Source of the DNA: an uncultured Oscillospiraceae bacterium
Lineage (GTDB): Bacteria > Bacillota > Clostridia > Oscillospirales > Acutalibacteraceae
Reading direction: 5' to 3'
DNA length: 64,000 nt
Assembly (NCBI GenBank): GCA_900555015.1
Contig: USJL01000001.1
Span: forward strand, 1-64,000
A model generated the notes under the pieces. It saw only the letters and a program-made list of their open reading frames with translations. It was not told the DNA's origin and ran no database searches. Positions 24,477 through 32,010 of the stretch are shown here, one piece after another. The number at the start of each line of letters is the position of its first letter. Position 1 is the first letter of the stretch. The position numbers were made by a program, and so were the translations under genes.

Positions 24477-25910
24477 ATGAATAAATACAGAAGAAAAACT
24501 AAAATTATTTGCACAATCGGTCCTGCTTCTTGCGAAAAACCTGTTCTTCGTGAACTTATGAAAAGCGGCATGGATGTGGCTCGATTTAATTTTTCACACG
24601 GTGATTACGGCAATTTTGAAAAATGGTTTGAAAACATCAAGCAGGTTAGGGAAGAACTTAATATTCCCGTTGCAACTTTGTTTGATACAAAAGGTCCTGA
24701 AATTCGCCTGGGTAAGTTTAAAGATTCAAACGGCGTTGTTATAAATGACGGTGATGAATTTGTTTTAACTACAGATGATGTTGACGGAGATGAACATCGC
24801 TGTTCTATTTCGTACAAAGGCTTGATAAATGATGTAAAAAGCGGCACAAGAATTTTAATTAACGACGGTTTAATTTCGTTAAGAGTTGAAAAGGTTGCAA
24901 AAAACGATATTGTTTGTAAAGTAGTAGAAGGCGGACTTTTAACAGACCATAAAGGCGTTAATGTGCCAAACGTTTCTCTTGCTATGCCGTATCTTTCGGA
25001 AAAGGATATGCAGGATTTAAAATTCGGTGCCAAAATGGGATTTGATTTTATAGCCGCTTCATTTTGCAGAACGGCTGCCGATATTGTTTTGCTTCGTGAT
25101 TTTTGCCATGCTTTGGGTTGGAATGACGTAAGGATTATTGCAAAAATCGAAAATCATGAGGGCGTTGAGCATATAGACAGCATTATTAAAGAGGCAGACG
25201 GAATAATGGTTGCCCGTGGTGATATGGGTGTTGAAATTCCTTTTGAGCAAATTCCGTCTTTGCAAAAAATGATTATTGAAAAGGTTTTTCTTGCTGGTAA
25301 AATTGTTGTTACGGCAACTCAAATGCTTGAATCCATGATTAATAATCCTCGCCCTACAAGAGCGGAAATTACAGATGTTGCAAATGCTATTTATGACGGC
25401 ACTTCCGCTATAATGCTTTCAGGTGAAACTGCTATGGGTAAGCATCCGGTTGAAGCGGTAAAAACAATGGCAAGTATTGCAAAAACAACAGAGCAGGATA
25501 TAAATTATATTCAGCGTTTTGAAAATGTTGTGCGTTCAAACAGACCCGGTGATATTACTTCGGCAATTTCTCATGCAACTGTTACAACAGCTCACGACCT
25601 TAATGCCAAAGCAATTATTACGGTTACCAAAAGCGGCACAACAGCAAGGCAAATTTCAAAATACAGACCTATGTGCCCGATTATTTCGGCAACAACAAGT
25701 GAAAAGGTTCAAAGGCAAAATAACCTTTCTTGGGGCGTTATGCCTGTTATGTGTGAGGAAAAATCAAATACAGACGAACTTTTTGACCATGCGGTTGAGG
25801 TTGCTCTTGCAGCCGGAGCAATTAAAAAAGGTGATGTTGTTGTAATTACCGCGGGAATTCCTTTGGGTCAAAGCGGAACAACAAATATGCTTAAAGTTCA
25901 TGAGGTTTAA
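24477..25910 (+). CDS. pyk: Pyruvate kinase
   Basis: A glycolytic enzyme making ATP and pyruvate from phosphoenolpyruvate. It has 477 residues, i.e. the classical A/B/C domain set without the extra C-terminal PEP-utiliser domain found in Bacillus. Motifs: KIICTIGPAS at the N-terminus, RFNFSHG, the active-site Lys/Glu region IIAKIENHEGV, IMVARGDMGVEIP and TATQMLESM. The start is ATG 24477 with GGAGGT at 24463-24468; a frame back to 24402 runs through the leader and is rejected. The mltG-like gene starts three bases after the stop. Confidence 0.97.
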   Translation: MNKYRRKTKIICTIGPASCEKPVLRELMKSGMDVARFNFSHGDYGNFEKWFENIKQVREELNIPVATLFDTKGPEIRLGKFKDSNGVVINDGDEFVLTTDDVDGDEHRCSISYKGLINDVKSGTRILINDGLISLRVEKVAKNDIVCKVVEGGLLTDHKGVNVPNVSLAMPYLSEKDMQDLKFGAKMGFDFIAASFCRTAADIVLLRDFCHALGWNDVRIIAKIENHEGVEHIDSIIKEADGIMVARGDMGVEIPFEQIPSLQKMIIEKVFLAGKIVVTATQMLESMINNPRPTRAEITDVANAIYDGTSAIMLSGETAMGKHPVEAVKTMASIAKTTEQDINYIQRFENVVRSNRPGDITSAISHATVTTAHDLNAKAIITVTKSGTTARQISKYRPMCPIISATTSEKVQRQNNLSWGVMPVMCEEKSNTDELFDHAVEVALAAGAIKKGDVVVITAGIPLGQSGTTNMLKVHEV

Positions 25911-25913
25911 TGT

Positions 25914-26945
25914 ATGAAAAAGGGAATAAAAATATTAATATGCCTTTTGGTAATTGTTGCACTTGCCTGCGGCGGTGTTTATGTTTATTCAAAAATAAAT
26001 GCCGATATTAACGGCACGGGAAAAGGTGAATCAAAAGAATATACGCTTATTATTAACGCAGATGATTTTCAATATGAGGTTGCCAAAGATTTAATGAATA
26101 ACGGCATTGTGCTTGATGATTCCCTTTGGTCTAATTGGATGGATAAACATTACCCTGATTTTACTTATATTAACGGTGAATATTATCTTAATTCAAAAAT
26201 GAGTTATGAGGAAATAGCTCAAAAGCTTCAAAATCCGGATATAAGCCATAAAACCGTTTCTGTTTGTATTCCCGAGGGATTTAATGTTTTTGAGATTGCC
26301 AAAACTCTTGAAGATAACGGAATTTGCAGTTCAAACGATTTTTACAAAGCGGTTTCCACTACAGACGGATATGATTATGAATGGCTTTCCGATTTTCCTG
26401 TTAACAATGAAAATATAGGGTTTATTTTAGAGGGCTTTTTATTTCCCGCAACTTATGATTTGGGTGAAAATACTGCCGCTACAGAAGTTGTGGATGAAAT
26501 GCTTAATGCATTTGATTTGCGTTACGGCGATTCTATAAAGGATTATTGCAATAAAAATAATATGAGCCTTTATGAATTTATTACTCTTTGCTCAATAGTG
26601 CAGGAAGAGGCATTAACGGCAGACAGCGCACAAAATATTGCCTCAGTGTTGATTAACAGGCTTAATAAAGGCAGTAAGCTTCAGTGTGATGTTACGTATT
26701 ATTATGCAAAAAAATTGCTTGATTACGGTTTTTCAAAACAGGTTTACGATTCTTATTATACTTACCGTTGCCAGGGCTTGCCGTCCGGCCCTATAACAAA
26801 TTCGGGAACAGATATAATTAATGCCGTTATTAATCATCCAAATACAAATTATTTGTTTTTCTTTTCTGATTTAAACGGCGAATTTCACTTTGCTTCAACA
26901 GGTGAAGAGTTTGAAAAATTAAAACAGCAATATCCGTGGAAATAA
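25914..26945 (+). CDS. mltG: Endolytic transglycosylase MltG (YceG-like)
   Basis: A membrane-anchored enzyme that cleaves nascent glycan strands and helps terminate peptidoglycan polymerisation. 343 residues: a transmembrane anchor at about 5-25, a LysM-like region, then the YceG domain with VCIPEGFNVFEIAKTL, EGFLFPATYDL, the catalytic Glu in CSIVQEEA, ASVLINRLNKG.MKLQ-type segment (SKLQCDVTYYYA) and the final YLFFFSDLNGEFHFA. The family usually reads S-D-P-T in the middle; here it is C-D-V-T. It is co-transcribed with pyk. Confidence 0.9.
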   Translation: MKKGIKILICLLVIVALACGGVYVYSKINADINGTGKGESKEYTLIINADDFQYEVAKDLMNNGIVLDDSLWSNWMDKHYPDFTYINGEYYLNSKMSYEEIAQKLQNPDISHKTVSVCIPEGFNVFEIAKTLEDNGICSSNDFYKAVSTTDGYDYEWLSDFPVNNENIGFILEGFLFPATYDLGENTAATEVVDEMLNAFDLRYGDSIKDYCNKNNMSLYEFITLCSIVQEEALTADSAQNIASVLINRLNKGSKLQCDVTYYYAKKLLDYGFSKQVYDSYYTYRCQGLPSGPITNSGTDIINAVINHPNTNYLFFFSDLNGEFHFASTGEEFEKLKQQYPWK

Positions 26946-26974
26946 GAGCTTGTTCGCAAGCTCTTATTTTTTTG
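26941..26974 (+). terminator. Intrinsic terminator with TTCG loop, overlapping the mltG stop
   Basis: AATAAGAGCTTG (26941-26952) pairs exactly with CAAGCTCTTATT (26957-26968) around TTCG, followed by six Ts. The stop codon of mltG lies in the left arm. Confidence 0.93.
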
Positions 26975-27007
26975 AAAGTATAATCATATCGAATTATATA
27001 TTTTGTG

Positions 27008-27036
27008 TTGAAAAAAATATCTGCCGTTGATATAAT
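27008..27036 (+). promoter_or_regulatory. Promoter for thyA-folA
   Basis: TTGAAA (27008-27013), a 17-base spacer and TATAAT (27031-27036). Confidence 0.82.
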
Positions 27037-27070
27037 ATAAACCTAATCTTTTGAAAGGATTTTAATTGCT

Positions 27071-27973
27071 ATGTCTAAATGGGATAAGGATTATATAGAA
27101 CTTTGTAAAAGAATTTTAAACGAAGGTATAGAAACCGAAAACAGAACAGGAAATAATACCATTAAGGTGCCGTCACACCATTTTCATTTTGATTTGTCAG
27201 AGGAGTTTCCCGTGTTAACAACAAAGCAGTTGTTTATGCGTCAGGCAGTTTTGGAAATGCTGTGGATATATCAGGCACAGTCAAATGATGTAAGATGGTT
27301 GCAGGAACGTGATGTTAAAATTTGGAATGAGTGGGAAATAGACGAAAACGGATTTTGGAATGCAACACAAATGCTGCCGGATGAAAACGGAAATCTTGTT
27401 AAAACAGAAGTGCATAAAAATTTCGGCAAAGAATATGCCCATACAATAGGCACGGCTTACGGTTATATTGTTAAAAAATTCCAAATGACTCAAAATCTTA
27501 TTGATAAAATTAAAAATCACCCTGAAGACAGAAGAATGATTATGACTCTTTGGCAAAATGATTATTTGGATACTGCTGTTTTGCCAAGCTGCGTTTGGAG
27601 CAGTGAATGGGATGTTACCGACGGAAAATTAAATTGTTGGGTTCATCAAAGAAGCTGTGATGTTCCGTTAGGTCTTCCTTTTAATGTTACACAGTATGCG
27701 GTTTTGCTTGAAATGTTGGCACAGGTTTGCGGTTTAAAACCCGGCACGATTGATTGGAGCATAAAGGATGCTCATATTTATGTAAATCAAATTGAAGGTA
27801 TTAAAGAGCAAATCAGAAGAATGGATGAAGAGGGCGATTTGCCGGCTCCTGAATTTTGGCTTAATCCCGATGTTAAAGACTTTTTTGAATTTGACAACAG
27901 CCGTGATTGCCGAGATGTAAAACTTATAAATTATAAGCATTTGGGTAAAATTTCATTCCCGATTTCTCAATAA
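27071..27973 (+). CDS. thyA: Thymidylate synthase
   Basis: This enzyme methylates dUMP to dTMP with methylene-tetrahydrofolate, producing dihydrofolate. It has 300 residues. The N-terminal RTGNNTI loop and FPVLTTKQ are present; the catalytic Cys is in VLPSCVWSSEW (about 176), and QRSCDVPLGLPFNV and DAHIYVNQ complete the active site. The residues around the Cys differ from the common LPPCHxxFQ pattern, a variant known among Clostridia-type ThyA. GAAAGGA lies upstream. It pairs with folA 61 bases downstream, which recycles its dihydrofolate product. Confidence 0.95.
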   Translation: MSKWDKDYIELCKRILNEGIETENRTGNNTIKVPSHHFHFDLSEEFPVLTTKQLFMRQAVLEMLWIYQAQSNDVRWLQERDVKIWNEWEIDENGFWNATQMLPDENGNLVKTEVHKNFGKEYAHTIGTAYGYIVKKFQMTQNLIDKIKNHPEDRRMIMTLWQNDYLDTAVLPSCVWSSEWDVTDGKLNCWVHQRSCDVPLGLPFNVTQYAVLLEMLAQVCGLKPGTIDWSIKDAHIYVNQIEGIKEQIRRMDEEGDLPAPEFWLNPDVKDFFEFDNSRDCRDVKLINYKHLGKISFPISQ

Positions 27974-28034
27974 ATTTTAGAATGATTTGACCTAAATAAA
28001 GCGATTGCTTTATGGTCGGAAAGATAAGTGTTTT

Positions 28035-28511
28035 ATGAAAATTTCTGTTATAGCCGCAGTCGGCAAAAATAACGAACTTGGAAAAAATAATGATTTGATT
28101 TGGCATTTTCACAGTGATATGGTGTTTTTTAGGGAAACCACAACCGGTTCAACGGTTTTAATGGGCAGAAAAACATTTGAATCTTTGCCAAAGGCATTGC
28201 CTAAAAGGAAAAATGTTGTTATTACCCGCAACCCGAATTACATGGCAGAGGGTGCAACCGTTTGCAAATCTGTGGAAGAGGCTCTTGAACTTTGTAAAGA
28301 CGACGAAAAAGTTTTTGTTTTAGGCGGCGGAGAAATATACAAACAGCTTTTGCCTGTGGCAACGGAATTGTATTTGACAGAGGTTGACGATGAGTGTTCG
28401 GATGCGGATACGTTTTTCCCTGCTTTTGATAAGAGCAAATATAAGAAAGAAATAATTGCCGAAAATGAGGAAAATTCAATTAAGTTTACTCATGTAAAAT
28501 ATTCATTGTAA
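28035..28511 (+). CDS. folA: Dihydrofolate reductase
   Basis: It reduces dihydrofolate to tetrahydrofolate with NADPH. 158 residues: ISVIAAVGKNNELGKNNDLIW at the N-terminus, the catalytic acidic residue in HSDM, TVLMGRKTFESLP (NADPH-binding helix), NVVITRNP and the VFVLGGGEIYKQLLP motif. The start is ATG 28035; an in-frame upstream start at 28005 would add residues unlike the family. It is the second gene of the thyA-folA unit. No terminator separates it from the strong infC promoter that begins six bases after its stop. Confidence 0.95.
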   Translation: MKISVIAAVGKNNELGKNNDLIWHFHSDMVFFRETTTGSTVLMGRKTFESLPKALPKRKNVVITRNPNYMAEGATVCKSVEEALELCKDDEKVFVLGGGEIYKQLLPVATELYLTEVDDECSDADTFFPAFDKSKYKKEIIAENEENSIKFTHVKYSL

Positions 28512-28517
28512 TTAGTG

Positions 28518-28546
28518 TTGACAACGGGGCTTTTTTGTGTTAATAT
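28518..28546 (+). promoter_or_regulatory. Strong promoter for infC-rpmI-rplT
   Basis: A consensus -35 TTGACA (28518-28523), a 17-base spacer and TAATAT (28541-28546), placing the start of transcription near 28553 and giving a leader of about 130 bases. Confidence 0.82.
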
Positions 28547-28552
28547 ATTTGC

Positions 28553-28681
28553 ACAACAAAGAAGAACACACCCGTTCTCCCCTTAAGCTTCAGTGAAAAG
28601 GGCAATATTTCAGGTTGAATTATTGGTTAAGTGCGGGCATTTTGTGTTCGCACTTTTAATTTTTTTAAAGAGGTGTTTTAT
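28553..28681 (+). promoter_or_regulatory. Structured leader of infC-rpmI-rplT, probable L20-type autoregulatory leader
   Basis: The leader contains a C/G-rich region that can fold (CCCCTT near 28578 with AAAGGG near 28597) and ends in an intrinsic terminator (28629-28665) right before the infC ribosome binding site AAAGAGGTG (28667-28675). In Firmicutes the same operon is controlled by ribosomal protein L20, which stabilises a terminator in the leader. Position and layout fit; I could not verify the L20-binding pseudoknot. Confidence 0.6.
28629..28665 (+). terminator. Attenuator terminator in the infC leader
   Basis: AAGTGCG (28629-28635) pairs with CGCACTT (28649-28655), extended inwards by GGCA with TGTT, followed by TTAATTTTTTT. 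It lies after the promoter and before the gene, so it must be conditional. Confidence 0.78.
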
Positions 28682-29200
28682 ATCAGCAAGGAAGCCCCAC
28701 AGCTTAACAGTGAAATTAAAGACAAAGAACTTCGTGTAATTACTGCTGACGGTGAACAGCTTGGCATTATGAGTGCGAAAGACGCTATTCATGAGGCTGA
28801 AAAAAGAGGTCAGGATTTAGTTAAAATCGCTCCTCAGGCAAAACCGCCGGTTGCTAAAATTATGGATTACAGTAAGTTCCGTTACGAACAGGCTAAGCGT
28901 GAAAAAGAAAATCGCAAAAAGCAAAAAACTGTTGAAACAAAAGAAATTCGTCTTTCACTTAATATTGATGTAGGCGATTTTAACACAAAAGTAAATCAAG
29001 CAAAAAAATTCCTTTCCAAAGGGGATAAATTAAAGGTTTCTATCCGTCTTCGCGGCCGTGAAATGGCACATGCGGATTTGGGTACAGCCAATATGCAAAG
29101 ATTTGCAGAGGCACTTGGCGAAGATATTAATATTGATAAAGCACCAAAGCTTGAAGGACGTCAAATTTTAATGTTCGTTTCTTCAAAAGCAAGCAAGTAA
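28682..29200 (+). CDS. infC: Translation initiation factor IF-3, ATC start
   Basis: IF-3 binds the 30S subunit, prevents premature 50S joining and checks the start codon. The frame gives 172 residues from the ATC codon at 28682: ISKEAPQLNSEI, DGEQLGIMSAKDAI, KPPVAKIMDYSKFRYEQ (N-domain and linker), then IRLSLNIDVGDFNTKV and RGREMAHADLG (C-domain). AAAGAGGTG (28667-28675) lies six bases before ATC; the frame upstream would read the attenuator hairpin. Family proteins usually begin M/I-S-K at this point and infC is known to use AUU/AUC-type starts for autocontrol, because IF-3 itself discriminates against them. Confidence 0.92.
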   Translation: MSKEAPQLNSEIKDKELRVITADGEQLGIMSAKDAIHEAEKRGQDLVKIAPQAKPPVAKIMDYSKFRYEQAKREKENRKKQKTVETKEIRLSLNIDVGDFNTKVNQAKKFLSKGDKLKVSIRLRGREMAHADLGTANMQRFAEALGEDINIDKAPKLEGRQILMFVSSKASK

Positions 29201-29221
29201 ATTATATTGGAGGAATAAATT

Positions 29222-29419
29222 ATGCCAAAGATTAAAACACACAGCGGCGCTAAAAAGCGTTTCAAAACAACAAAAAGCGGCAAGGTAAAGCGTGCTCATG
29301 CTTATACCTCACACATTCTTACAAAAAAATCAACAAAGCGTAAGAGAAATCTTCGTAAAACAGCTGTTGGCGATGTAACAAACCAGAAGCAAATGAAGAG
29401 ACTTGTTCCTTACAAATAA
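29222..29419 (+). CDS. rpmI: Ribosomal protein L35
   Basis: A 65-residue basic 50S protein: [23 protein letters not shown] at the start (first residues P-K-I-K-T-H-S-G) and a C-terminal KRLVPYK are family hallmarks. TTGGAGGA lies upstream. It is in the conserved infC-rpmI-rplT order. Confidence 0.98.
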   Translation: MPKIKTHSGAKKRFKTTKSGKVKRAHAYTSHILTKKSTKRKRNLRKTAVGDVTNQKQMKRLVPYK

Positions 29420-29471
29420 AAAGAATTTTTAGAAGAATTATCGTTTAACTATTATCGGAGGTATTTAAGTT

Positions 29472-29825
29472 ATGGCAAGAATTAAAGGCGCTATGGCAAC
29501 TCGTAAAAGAAGAAAGAAAGTATTAAAGGCTGCCAAAGGTTATTACGGAAGCAAGCATCGTCTTTTCAAAACAGCCAAACAGGCTGTTATGAAGAGCGGT
29601 CAATATGCATACATCGGCAGAAAGCAAAAGAAGAGAGAATTCCGCAGAATGTGGATTACTCGTATTTCAGCTGCTTGCAAAATGAACGGCATTAACTATT
29701 CAACATTTATGAACGGCCTTAAAAAAGCAGGTGTTGACCTTAACAGAAAAATGCTTTCTGAAATTGCAATTTCAGACCCTGAAGTATTTGCAACACTTGT
29801 TGAAACAGCAAAGGCTGCTCTCTAA
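29472..29825 (+). CDS. rplT: Ribosomal protein L20
   Basis: A 117-residue 50S assembly protein and, in Firmicutes, the likely repressor of its own operon. Signatures: [34 protein letters not shown], and [29 protein letters not shown] precedes the ATG. A terminator follows immediately. Confidence 0.98.
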   Translation: MARIKGAMATRKRRKKVLKAAKGYYGSKHRLFKTAKQAVMKSGQYAYIGRKQKKREFRRMWITRISAACKMNGINYSTFMNGLKKAGVDLNRKMLSEIAISDPEVFATLVETAKAAL

Positions 29826-29840
29826 TTACTGATTTTTTAA

Positions 29841-29868
29841 GACTCGGATTATTCCGAGTCTTTTTTAT
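29841..29868 (+). terminator. Intrinsic terminator after rplT
   Basis: GACTCGGA (29841-29848), loop TTAT, TCCGAGTC (29853-29860), then TTTTTTATT. Confidence 0.93.
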
Positions 29869-29892
29869 TAAAAAGTTTTAATTTATTTAATT

Positions 29893-29930
29893 TTGGTGTT
29901 GCAATTTTATTCTATATAATATATTATAAT
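29893..29930 (+). promoter_or_regulatory. Promoter region of the long housekeeping array
   Basis: TTGGTG (29893-29898), a 16-base spacer and TATAAT (29915-29920); a second TATAAT lies at 29925-29930. Start of transcription is probably near 29927-29937. Confidence 0.5.
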
Positions 29931-30005
29931 TTATATCTTAAAAGAAACAGTGATTTTCTTAAACTAATGTAAATGTAAACACAAATAAAGCCGAGGTGTT
30001 TCGGT

Positions 30006-30788
30006 ATGGAAAAAATCACAAGCAAAAATAATGAATTAGTAAAAAAAGTACGCAAGCTTTTCACTTCTCGTAAAGCAAGGGTTGAAAATAACCGATTTGT
30101 TTTAGAGGGTGCAAGGCTTTGTTTTGATGCTTTGAATTCCGATTATAAAATTGAATATTTGTTTTTAACGGAAAGTGCTTGTGATAAATACCAATCTAAA
30201 TGCGCCGATTTGCAAAACGGTGCGGCAAAAGCCTATTTAATATCAGATGATGTTGCAAAAAAGTTAAGCGACACCGAAAACACTCAAGGCGTTTTTGCTG
30301 TTTGCGAAATTCCTGAAAATGATTTTAAGGTAGAAATAGGCAAAAAGTATATTGCTCTTGATTGCTTGCAGGACCCGGCAAATTTGGGTGCTGTTGCAAG
30401 AACAGCGGAAGCCCTTGGAATAAACGGCGCAATTTGTTTTAATTGTTGTGATATGTTTAATCCTAAGGCGTTGCGTGCTTCAATGGGAAGTTTGTTAAGA
30501 TTGCCTATTATTGTAAGCAGTAATCTTTGTGCCGATATTGAAAAAGCAAAAGAAAAAGGATTTGCGGTTTATGCTGCGGTTCCCGATTCTTCTGCAAAAG
30601 ATATTACAACCGTTAATTTTCCGGATTCATCAATTATGATTATCGGAAATGAGGGAAACGGAATTTCAAAAGAAGTGCAAGACGCTGCTTCTTGCCTTGT
30701 AACAATCAATATGCGTGGCAGGGCGGAAAGCTTAAACGCTTCAGTGGCAGGAGCTATTGCAATGTGGGAAATGCTTAGGAGTGATTAA
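30006..30788 (+). CDS. TrmH/SpoU-family RNA 2'-O-methyltransferase
   Basis: A 260-residue SPOUT enzyme that methylates a ribose in rRNA or tRNA. The N-terminal substrate-binding domain starts ITSKNNELVKKVRKLFTSRKAR with LEGARL; the SPOUT core has LDCLQDPANLGAVARTAEALG (motif 1, Asn/Arg), IMIIGNEGNGISKEV (motif 2) and RAESLNASVAGAIAMWEM (motif 3), the trefoil-knot SAM site. Such 23S rRNA methyltransferases often lie near pheS or dprA. CGAGGTG precedes the ATG. Exact target nucleotide unknown. The next gene starts on the base after its stop. Confidence 0.9.
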   Translation: MEKITSKNNELVKKVRKLFTSRKARVENNRFVLEGARLCFDALNSDYKIEYLFLTESACDKYQSKCADLQNGAAKAYLISDDVAKKLSDTENTQGVFAVCEIPENDFKVEIGKKYIALDCLQDPANLGAVARTAEALGINGAICFNCCDMFNPKALRASMGSLLRLPIIVSSNLCADIEKAKEKGFAVYAAVPDSSAKDITTVNFPDSSIMIIGNEGNGISKEVQDAASCLVTINMRGRAESLNASVAGAIAMWEMLRSD

Positions 30789-31997
30789 GTGAACAGCAAA
30801 AAATCAGTTTATTGGATTTGGCTTTCGTTGGCTCTCGGTGAAGGTTCTTTATCCAAAGAAATTATTGATGATTTCGGAACCGCCGAAAATATTTATAATT
30901 CAAATATTATGCAGTGGAGAATGAGTCCGGCTTTTTCACCTGCACAAATTAATAAACTTGAAAAAACAAAGCTATCGGCGGCAGAAAATATTATTGATAT
31001 TTGCAATAAAAATAATTGGGATATTATTTGTTATGATGATAAAAACTATCCCCAAAGGCTTCGTGATATTGAAAATCCGCCGGCGGTTCTTTATTGCGAC
31101 GGCGAACTGCCCGATATTGACGGCAGTGCGGTTATAGGAATTGTGGGCACAAGAAAAGCAAGCAGTTACGCAATTAACGTAGCAAATGTTATGAGCAGAG
31201 GCGTTTGTGCCGGTGGCGGAATAATAGTTTCCGGCGGTGCATTGGGCGTTGACACTGCGGCACACAAAGGCGCGCTTGCCGTAAACGGTAAAACAGTTGC
31301 TGTTTTAGGTTGCGGACTGGGCACAAATTACCTTATGGAAAATTTGCCCCTTCGTCAGGAAATTAAAAACAGCGGCGCTTTAATTACCGAATATCCCCCG
31401 TTTACAAAAGCAACAAGATATACATTCCCCATGAGAAACAGAATTATAAGCGGCATTTCATTGGGAGTTTTGGTGGTTGAAGCCGGTGTTAAAAGCGGAA
31501 GCCTCATCACGGCAAACACAGCTCTTGAACAAGGGCGAGACGTTTTTGCAATTCCTTGCTCGGTACTTGAAAGCAATTTTACCGGCACAAATAAATTAAT
31601 AAGCGACGGCGCTTTTGTTGCCGTTAATCCCGCTGATTTGCTTTTCCTTTATGCAGAAGAATTTAATCTTGATTTAAGCGGCGTTAAAACATCGGCGGAA
31701 ATTTATGAAAGTTTGAAAATAAAAAATATTAATGCTTTGCCAAATGATTATTCCGACGTTTCATTTGAAAATTTAAGAAAATCAAGGGCGTTGCGTGAAA
31801 AACACCGTCAAACGGCATTAACATTAAGCGGTAATTCAAAAATTGTTTATGAATCATTAACAGATGAATTTACCCATATAGATATTATTACAGAACGAAG
31901 CGGTTTGTCTTCCTCGGCAGTTCTTTCGGCTTTAACGGTTCTTGAAATAGGCGAACTTATTGAAAGTGCAGAGGGAAAAAGGTATAAACTTGCTTGA
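30789..31997 (+). CDS. dprA: DNA-processing protein DprA
   Basis: DprA protects incoming single-stranded DNA and loads RecA during natural transformation. 402 residues: an N-terminal SAM-like region, the Rossmann-like domain (GIVGTRKASSYA, VSGGALGVDTAAHKGAL, LGCGLGTNY, FPMRNRIISGIS, EAGVKSGSLITANTALEQGRDVFAIP), and a C-terminal winged helix (about 340-402). The start is GTG 30789, directly after the TAA of the previous gene. Presence alone does not prove competence, since dprA is widely conserved in Clostridia. Confidence 0.95.
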   Translation: MNSKKSVYWIWLSLALGEGSLSKEIIDDFGTAENIYNSNIMQWRMSPAFSPAQINKLEKTKLSAAENIIDICNKNNWDIICYDDKNYPQRLRDIENPPAVLYCDGELPDIDGSAVIGIVGTRKASSYAINVANVMSRGVCAGGGIIVSGGALGVDTAAHKGALAVNGKTVAVLGCGLGTNYLMENLPLRQEIKNSGALITEYPPFTKATRYTFPMRNRIISGISLGVLVVEAGVKSGSLITANTALEQGRDVFAIPCSVLESNFTGTNKLISDGAFVAVNPADLLFLYAEEFNLDLSGVKTSAEIYESLKIKNINALPNDYSDVSFENLRKSRALREKHRQTALTLSGNSKIVYESLTDEFTHIDIITERSGLSSSAVLSALTVLEIGELIESAEGKRYKLA

Positions 31998-32010
31998 AAG
32001 GAAAAAATAA

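Noticed and set aside
28560..28620. A short peptide gene in the infC leader
   Set aside because: No start codon with a ribosome binding site; the C- and G-rich runs are better explained by RNA structure.
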